A stretch of 64,000 bases of DNA from Vibrio crassostreae (GTDB lineage Bacteria > Pseudomonadota > Gammaproteobacteria > Enterobacterales > Vibrionaceae): positions 930,001-994,000 of the forward strand of contig NZ_AP025476.1 in assembly GCF_024347415.1 (NCBI RefSeq), given 5' to 3'. Made by a program: the position numbers and the translations under genes. Positions 50,273-57,700 of the stretch are shown one piece after another (the first letter of the stretch is position 1; every line of letters starts with the position of its first letter). A model generated the notes under the pieces. The model saw only the letters and a list, made by a program, of their open reading frames with translations. It was not told where the DNA came from and made no database searches.

Positions 50273-51409
50273 ATGAGAGTCCAAATATTTGCAGGATCAA
50301 TGTCACTTGCTCTTCTTTCCTCTCCTGTATCTGCTGTTGTTAATCATGATTTGAGAGACAGTTATATTGTCGTTTTAAAAGAGAGTGTATCGGAATCTCG
50401 GGCGAATGATATCGCGCGTGAAGTTGCTAAAGGACACGGTGTGATCGGCCATCAATATAGCCACGCCTTGAAAGGGTTTTCTCTTAAGGTCCCAGAGCAA
50501 GCTCTCAAAGGTCTTAAAAATAGGTTCCCCGAGATTGATTACATTGAGCCTGATATCGTCATGTACGCTTTGCCACGAGGGGGGAAACCTAATCGAGGCG
50601 GAGGTGGAGATAGTGTTGAGCGGGCTGTTCAACAGGTTCCTTGGGGTGTAACCAGAGTCAAAGGTGGTACTGTTGATATGAGTAATTCCTCATCTGTTGC
50701 TTGGGTTATAGACTCGGGTATTGACAGTAACCACCCAGATTTAAATGTAAACAAATCTCGAGGGGCAAACTTTACTCGCGGTAAGAAAAATAATACTAGC
50801 GATGGTAATGGTCACGGCACGCATGTAGCAGGAACGATAGGAGCTTACGACGATGGCTTTGATGTCATTGGTGTTGCGCCCGGTGTGGAAGTGATCCCTG
50901 TTCGAGTTCTGGATAATAGTGGTAGTGGTTCAATGTCCGGAGTTATTGCTGGTGTTGATCATGTTGCTCGCTATGGTGACTCTGGTGACTGTGCCAATAT
51001 GAGTTTGGGAGGAGCCGGATATTCAGCCGCCTTGGATAGCGCGATTAAAACAGCCGCTACCCAAGGGATATTTTTCTCAATCGCAGCGGGTAATTCAGGG
51101 CAAGATGCCAGTGGGTTTACGCCAGCGAGTACCAACGGCACGAATATATTTACTATTTCCGCATTTGGCGAATCTAACGATAATTTCGCTTACTTTTCCA
51201 ATTATGGCTCTGATGTAGATTACGCTCAACCTGGAGTCGATGTGTTATCGACCAAAACGGGCGGAGGAACGGTTTCTTACAATGGTACCTCAATGGCGGC
51301 TCCTCACTTTTGTGGAGTACTGTTAGCCACCGGAGGCTCATTCTCTTTGGATGGAGATGTGAATAATGATCCCGACGGATCTCCTGACCCTATTGCAGTG
51401 AGTAATTAA
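50273..51409 (+). CDS. Secreted subtilisin-like serine protease (S8, proteinase K type)
   Basis: The 378 residues have a signal peptide (to about A21), an I9 inhibitor propeptide (about 30-100, YIVVLKE to IDYIEPDIVMYA), a Gly/Arg-rich linker and the S8 domain. The catalytic triad is D147 (VIDSGID), H181 (HGTHVAGT) and S340 (GTSMAAP), with oxyanion N273 (AAGN). After the active-site Ser the usual HVAG helix reads HFCG and the protein ends soon after in an acidic, Asp/Asn/Pro-rich tail, with no PPC or sorting domain. It is a single gene with its own terminator. Confidence 0.92.
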   Translation: MRVQIFAGSMSLALLSSPVSAVVNHDLRDSYIVVLKESVSESRANDIAREVAKGHGVIGHQYSHALKGFSLKVPEQALKGLKNRFPEIDYIEPDIVMYALPRGGKPNRGGGGDSVERAVQQVPWGVTRVKGGTVDMSNSSSVAWVIDSGIDSNHPDLNVNKSRGANFTRGKKNNTSDGNGHGTHVAGTIGAYDDGFDVIGVAPGVEVIPVRVLDNSGSGSMSGVIAGVDHVARYGDSGDCANMSLGGAGYSAALDSAIKTAATQGIFFSIAAGNSGQDASGFTPASTNGTNIFTISAFGESNDNFAYFSNYGSDVDYAQPGVDVLSTKTGGGTVSYNGTSMAAPHFCGVLLATGGSFSLDGDVNNDPDGSPDPIAVSN

Positions 51410-51456
51410 CTTGTTTGATAGTTTAAGTAGGTATAAAAATGCCGTTGTAGGCAATA

Positions 51457-51482
51457 AAAAGCGACCTGATGGGTCGTTTTTT
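51457..51482 (+). terminator. Terminator after the subtilase gene
   Basis: AAAGCGACC-TGATG-GGTCGTTTT (9 bp with one G-U pair) is followed by a T-run, about 50 bases downstream of the stop. Confidence 0.85.
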
Positions 51483-51634
51483 ATTGTGAATAATCATCGA
51501 GTAGACAGTTAATTATCATCAAAGCTGATATTTAGTGTGATGTGGCTATATAAAGCTGACGTAGAAACGCGTAGGATCGAGTCAACTTTAGACCAAATAC
51601 TAGGTTGCACTTTGGTGCATAAACAGAAGAATAC

Positions 51635-53002
51635 ATGAAACTAACAGCAAAACCCTCAGCTAGTAACGCTTTACTTATTTCTATTACGACACCGGACTTC
51701 AAAGGTGACGAAGCAAAAGAGTCTCTTGCCGAACTTGCTCGCTTAGTAACAACCCTAGGGTTTAAAGTGGTTGGTACTCAATCGCAGCACCACAGTTCAG
51801 CTCAACGACAAAACGTGTTGGGTGCTGGTAAGCTTGCGGAAATTGCTCATCTAACCGGTTACCAAGGTTCGATTGAAGAAGCAGAAGATGAAGACTTCCT
51901 TGATGAATCGGGCCTGTTCGATTCAGAAATCGACGAGCTAGATTTTGATGATCTTCCAACGGGCAATTTCCAATACGGTGCCGCTGATGTTGTGGTCTTT
52001 GACTGTGATTTAAGCCCATCTCAACTGCGCACTGTCGAGGCGAGTTTGGGGGTGGAAGTATTTGACCGTACTGGCATCATCATCGAAATCTTCAGCCGCC
52101 ACGCTCGTACTCGTACTGCTCGTCTGCAAGTTGATATCGCTCGTCTAAACTACTTAGTGCCGCGACTTCGTGAAACGGCTGAGGGTGATAAAGAGCGTCA
52201 AATGGGTCAGGGCGCTGGTGAAACTTCACTAGAGCTAGACCGTCGTAACGTACGTGACCAAATTGCTGCGCTTAAGCGTGAGCTAGTAAGCGTACAAGAT
52301 GAAATGAAGACCCGACGCACAAGGCGCGCGGAGCTTTTCACTGTTGCTTTAGTTGGCTACACCAATGCCGGTAAATCTTCGATGATGCGTGCAATGACCG
52401 CAACCGAAGTGGTGGGTGAAGATAAACTGTTCGCAACGCTAGACACCACGGTGCGTGCGCTTCAACCAATTACTCAGCCGCGTATTCTGGTTTCGGATAC
52501 AGTGGGTTTCATCAAGAAATTGCCACACGATCTGGTTGCTTCGTTCCACTCTACGCTAGCAGAAGCGCATGATGCTTCATTGCTGCTATATGTCGTTGAT
52601 GCTTCTGATGTTTCATTCCGCGCACAACTTGATGTGGTACACGACGTATTAGCTCAAGTGGGTGTAGAAGGTAGCGAAAAACTATTAGTGCTGAATAAGT
52701 GCGATAGATTGACTGAAGAGCAGCAATTAGAGCTTATCGAAGAATTCCCAGATGCGATGCTAACGTCAACTCGTGATCCTCTGGATATCACGAAACTGCA
52801 CAAGTACATCGTTGGTGTTGCTGAAGAAGGCATGATCGAAGAAGAGATCACGATTCCTTATTCTGGCCAAGGCATAATTGGTGAGATTCGCTCAAACATG
52901 AGTGTGGTAAAAGAAGAGTACGACTACGAGTGTATTAAATTGACCGTTCGCTCAAGCGCGATTGATTTGGCACGCTTGAAAAAGCGTATGCAGAAATCTT
53001 AA
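51635..53002 (+). CDS. Divergent HflX-family GTPase with acidic insertion
   Basis: The 455 residues follow the HflX plan: an N-terminal nucleotide-binding domain (VVGTQSQHHSS, NVLGAGKLAEI, VFDCDLSPSQLRTVE), a helical hairpin (about 180-232) and a G domain with G1 GYTNAGKSS (241-249), DTVGF and NKCD. Two features differ from canonical HflX. An Asp/Glu-rich insertion of about 35 residues lies at 78-112, and the conserved GPGETQLETDRR reads GAGETSLELDRR. It is not beside hfq/hflKC. HflX splits stalled ribosomes; this paralogue's role is unknown. Confidence 0.88.
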   Translation: MKLTAKPSASNALLISITTPDFKGDEAKESLAELARLVTTLGFKVVGTQSQHHSSAQRQNVLGAGKLAEIAHLTGYQGSIEEAEDEDFLDESGLFDSEIDELDFDDLPTGNFQYGAADVVVFDCDLSPSQLRTVEASLGVEVFDRTGIIIEIFSRHARTRTARLQVDIARLNYLVPRLRETAEGDKERQMGQGAGETSLELDRRNVRDQIAALKRELVSVQDEMKTRRTRRAELFTVALVGYTNAGKSSMMRAMTATEVVGEDKLFATLDTTVRALQPITQPRILVSDTVGFIKKLPHDLVASFHSTLAEAHDASLLLYVVDASDVSFRAQLDVVHDVLAQVGVEGSEKLLVLNKCDRLTEEQQLELIEEFPDAMLTSTRDPLDITKLHKYIVGVAEEGMIEEEITIPYSGQGIIGEIRSNMSVVKEEYDYECIKLTVRSSAIDLARLKKRMQKS

Positions 53003-53035
53003 TCTTTTAGCTAGCTTAAGAAGAATGACCAAAAG

Positions 53036-53064
53036 AAAAGCGACCCGATAAGGTCGCTTTTTTT
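53036..53064. terminator. Bidirectional terminator between the HflX-like gene and pfaD
   Basis: AAAAGCGACC-CGATAA-GGTCGCTTTT is a perfect 10-bp stem with T-runs on both strands, placed between convergent genes. Confidence 0.92.
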
Positions 53065-53099
53065 ATTCGTTGAGTTTAATTAACTCTGTATTGAAATGC

Positions 53100-54737
53100 C
53101 TATGCCATTCTTTGCGTCGGCTTCCAACGTGCTAGCTCTGGATCAAGCTTGATACCTTGTGAGGTAAGAAGATTAACACGAGCCAAGTACGCAGCACCGT
53201 GCATCAAATGCTTAGCAAGATCGACGGCATTACGCTGTTGGTAATCGTCTAGGTAGCTGTCTTTCGCCCACGCGTTGAATGCGCCAAGTGCCGGGCCTGC
53301 CCATACTTGGTAATCCATCTCACGACCTTGTTCGCCCGTGTTTGACCAACGGCTAGAAAGCCCTAAGTACCAACGGAAGATCAACGCCATTTTGCGTTTT
53401 GGATTGCCTTCAGCGCGTTCGATCTGTTTAGGGTCGCGCTCGTTAAAGTGCGCGACAGTGCCAGCCCAAATGTCATCCAATGTTGAACGGAATACCTGCT
53501 TCTCTAGCTTCAGACGCTCTTCTACTGGAATCGCTTCAATCGAGTCGTAACGTGTGTATAGCTCATACAGTTTGTTGGCACGCATTGGGAACAAGGTGCC
53601 GCGCTTAACCACTTGCAGTTTCACGCCCATTTCGAACATGTCTGCTGCCGGAGCCATAGTCACGTCAGCCATTTCGGTTGTCGAAAGCAGCTTACGTGTG
53701 TGTTCGCTCGCGCCGGCCTCAACACACGCTTGGTTGATTGAACCAGTAACAATGTATGCCGCACCCATGTTAAACGTTGCTAGAGCAGCGTCAGGCGTAC
53801 CTACGCCACCACCACAACCGACACGTAGCGGTGTTTTGAATTGGTACTGAGCTTGGATTTGCTCTTTCAGTGCCAGAATCGTTGGTAACAGGGTTACTAG
53901 CGGACGATTATCGGTGTGACCACCAGAATCGGCCTCTGCAGTAATGTCATCAGCCATAGGAACCAGTTGTGCCAGTTCCATCTGTTCTGCTGTGATTCGG
54001 CCTTCATCAACCAGAGCTTGCAGCATTTTTACAGGAGCAGGCTGCATGAATTTACTTGCGACTTCAGTACGGCTCACCTTAGCAATAACCTTGTTGCCAA
54101 TCTGTATCTCGCCTTGTGCATCGCGGCTAAGACCTGCAGCACGGTAGTGAACGATTTGCGGTGTTAAACCTAAGAAGGCAGAAGCCTCAACGGTTTTTAC
54201 CTTGTGCTTCAAAAACAGCTCAACACTGCCGCGTTCTAGCGCAGGTTCGCTTGGGCTGTGAATCAGGTTAAACGCGTAAGGGCCGTTTGGCAGTGCTGCT
54301 TGGATACGGTTGATCGCTTGCTCAACACGAGACGGGATTAAGCCCGCCGCGCCAAATGAACAAAGAATGCCAGCTTGACCAAGCGCAATCACCAACTCTT
54401 CAGATGAAATGCCGTTTGCCATTGCGCCTGCATAGTAAGCGTATTTAACGCCATGACAGCGACGAAAATCTTCGTCGCCTAGGCTTTGCGTACCAAGAGC
54501 TGGAGCAAAGGCGCTAACAGGTTGGCTGTTTGCTGAGCTTGCTGAATCACCCGATGCAATCTCTGCTTGTTGGCTAACGCCTAAACCTTTTTCTGGGTGG
54601 TTCACGACGTAACAAGCAAGGCTTAAGTCTTTCAATATTGTCGACATTGCCGCGTTATCAAAGCGAGTTGTGCTCTCTTCGATCTGCCAAGGCCACGGAG
54701 ATAGCTTTTCGTTATTAATAGTAGTTTGAGTTGTCAT
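53100..54737 (-). CDS. pfaD: Polyunsaturated fatty acid synthase enoyl reductase PfaD
   Basis: PfaD is the flavin-dependent enoyl reductase acting in trans on the Pfa megasynthase. The 545 residues have an FMN-binding nitronate-monooxygenase-like barrel (FRRCHGVKYAYYAGAMANGI; RVGCGGGVGTPDAALATFNM; YIVTGSINQACVEAG) and a C-terminal extension typical of PfaD. It is last in the minus-strand pfa operon, 38 bases after pfaC. Confidence 0.95.
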   Translation of the reverse strand: MTTQTTINNEKLSPWPWQIEESTTRFDNAAMSTILKDLSLACYVVNHPEKGLGVSQQAEIASGDSASSANSQPVSAFAPALGTQSLGDEDFRRCHGVKYAYYAGAMANGISSEELVIALGQAGILCSFGAAGLIPSRVEQAINRIQAALPNGPYAFNLIHSPSEPALERGSVELFLKHKVKTVEASAFLGLTPQIVHYRAAGLSRDAQGEIQIGNKVIAKVSRTEVASKFMQPAPVKMLQALVDEGRITAEQMELAQLVPMADDITAEADSGGHTDNRPLVTLLPTILALKEQIQAQYQFKTPLRVGCGGGVGTPDAALATFNMGAAYIVTGSINQACVEAGASEHTRKLLSTTEMADVTMAPAADMFEMGVKLQVVKRGTLFPMRANKLYELYTRYDSIEAIPVEERLKLEKQVFRSTLDDIWAGTVAHFNERDPKQIERAEGNPKRKMALIFRWYLGLSSRWSNTGEQGREMDYQVWAGPALGAFNAWAKDSYLDDYQQRNAVDLAKHLMHGAAYLARVNLLTSQGIKLDPELARWKPTQRMA

Positions 54738-54775
54738 ACTAAATTCTTTCCTAATTCTCTGTCTCTAATGGCGGC

Positions 54776-57700
54776 TTATGCTTTCTTGATACCAGGAGCT
54801 TTATCGGTAGCAGGGGCTTCTTCGATACAAATCGCGATGTCTTTCACTTCGTAAATACGCAGACCATCTTTGCTCAGGTTTGCGTCGCCAACGATGATAC
54901 GTTTGCCGTCTTCGTCTTTAATCGCAGTGATGTGTACATCCAGAGACATTTGCTTGTTCAGAGGGTTAATCTGACCACGGTATTTCCATTTCACTTCAGA
55001 TTGGATTTGACCAAATTTCGGATTGCGGAAGCCTGCGCCAAGATCTTTGTTTAGCGCGTAGGTTTGCATCAGTTCGATGATCGCTTCGACACCTAGAGAA
55101 CCAGGCATTACCGGATCTTGATGGAAGTGGAACTGGAAGAACCAATCACTAGGGTCGATCGTACGCTCAGCGTATAGGTAACCAAGACCATCTTTACCAC
55201 CATCACTGGTGATCTGCACGGTATCGATGAAGTTCAATCGACCGCCAGCCAATTGGTAATGCTCTTGCACTTCACCAGTAGCAGAAACAGGTGCATTGAA
55301 GTAACGCGTCGTTTTATCTAGTAGGTTGATGTTTACATCCGGAGTGCGGTTGTTATCAACGTGCCAAGGGTGAGTCACTTTACCGTTGTCCAAACCAAGT
55401 TGATCTTTCAGTGCTGCGCCCTTGAAGTAACCAAATACCGCCGTACCTTGGTAGAAAGGCACGCCGTCAGTACTCAGTTCGAAGCTGAAGCTCTGTACGA
55501 TGTTAGTACCCATCATTACCGTTGAAAGCAGACGAGAATCGTTGGTAATCGTTTTGCCACGCAAGTCGACGTTACGCAGCATTTTGCCGCTGCCATCTAG
55601 GTTACGGAAAAACAGTTCTTCACCTGGGAAGCCAAGCGTGGTGCCCATGTAGCCAGAGATAAAGCCGTTTGGCTGCAGTGAAATCTCCATCAATACCGAA
55701 TAAGGCATCAAGGTGTGGTGGCTGTTTTCATCAAAGTACCATGCATTTTCTGGCACTTCGTATTCTGCGATACACGATGAAGGCTTCTTGAAGTCGCCAC
55801 GCTTGCCATCAATCTCTACGACACGAGTGGTTAGCTGCAGATCGCCACACGGAGTACGTGGTGGAATCATGCCACGGTAGATAGAGAAGTCAGGGCCGAA
55901 ACATTTCTCGATATCGCCTGTTGCGAATTCGAACATGTGGTAAGGCGTGAACGGAACTGTGTCTGGTGTGCGGTTCGGGTAATCAGGAGTTACTGGAGCT
56001 TCAACGTGTTGAAGAGGAACGACACCTTTGTTTGGCGCTGTTGCTAGGTCTTCAATTTGAGCCATTAATGGCGCATTTGCTGAAGCTTGTTGATTCACTG
56101 CTGGTGTATGGCCCAAGTTTTCGATAACAGGGGTTGCGACAGCTGTTTCTAAAGAAGGCAGGTAACGAGTACATTCGTCGTCTTCTTTGATCATTACACC
56201 TAAGTTTTGGAAATCAACAATCACTTTGCCGTTCAGCAAAATATCGATGTTAGCTTTCGCGTATGGGCGAGGGCTTAGACCAATCTCGGTCACTTCCATG
56301 CGGTAAGTCAGTTCTGCCGATTGTGGTAGAACTTGACCACGACAGCGTACTTGTTGAGGCGCATTTTCAAGCGGCTGGAAACGACCATTTTGAACAAGCG
56401 TGTGCATGCCAAGGTGCATCATGAAGAATTGCAGCAGTTGACCACAACCTTCTGCCATCAAAGAGCCGGCCATTACTGAGTCATCTTTGAAATGACAAGG
56501 GAAGTACCAATGCTCAGGCTCTAGCTGTTTGTGACCTTCAATCAGACCAAGTCCCCATGTGCCGCCTTGCGGTTCAACACGGCTGACCTTTTCGATCATC
56601 ATGAATTTCTCTGAGCTGAAACATAAAGAAGGTTGGTGGCGATCAGATTGGTGAGTTGGGCCAAAACACTCTGCGATGTTTGCAGTCAGTAGGTGACGCA
56701 GTTCTTGGTGGTTAAACTGGGTTTTAGGGCAGTGCAACATTGGGTCGAAGCGTTGCTTAGTTGCAAGCTTACGAGCTTTGATTTCGTCTTCAGTGTGAAT
56801 CACACCTTTGCCGTCTGCTAGCTCTTCATCAGTGAAGAAGCCTGCACAACCGTTGTCCATTTTCAGGATCATCTTGTCGCCAACGAAACATTCGTACGAG
56901 AAGAAGAACAGCAACGTATCGCCATTGCGAGCAAAGCTATTGATTGAGATATCGTAACGCAGCGTATCGCCACCACGAGGCAAGTCGCCAAGGAAAGTTA
57001 ATGTGCAATCAAGCAGGCGGTAAACACGTTCGCCTTTGTTTTCAAAATCAATGCCTAAGTAGCTAATCAGCATTAGGTCACACTGACCAGATTCTACCGC
57101 GACAGCCCAAGGGATCTGACCATCGACAAGATACGGCGCATCAACTGGGATGTCGTATTCTGTGGTCATGGTGCTTGGCTTGTATTCGTTCACTGTCGCG
57201 TTGAGCTTGGTTACACGAGATACCAATAGGTAGTCAGTGGTTGGTAAGCGAACGCGGCGCGAGTAGCTATCGATGATCGCGTAGTCAGGACCAAATACAT
57301 TGGCGATATCACCTTCAGCGTATTCAACCAGATCATCGTAATCCCAGATACATGGCTTACGGATAGGTTTTACTGGTGCTGGCGTCGTAAGTGCGTTTAC
57401 TGGCACTGACTGAACTTGAGCTGGTTGATCTGATGTTTCAGCTGAGCTATCTAAACCAGACGTAATTGCGTTTAACTGTGCCTTTAATAGTGCATCAGCC
57501 ATCTGCATGCCTTGGGCACGAGTGTGCAGGAATGCTTTGTGTACTTGCTGGGCCGCTTGCTGGTTTTGAGCAAAAGCTTGGTTATGTGGTGTTACAGACG
57601 GTTGTAATGCTGCATCCGTCTTAGCGTCGATTTGAGACGCGCCATTTTTAGCGGATAGGACATGAGTCATATTGCTGTGGTTACCTGTTAGCTGACTGTG

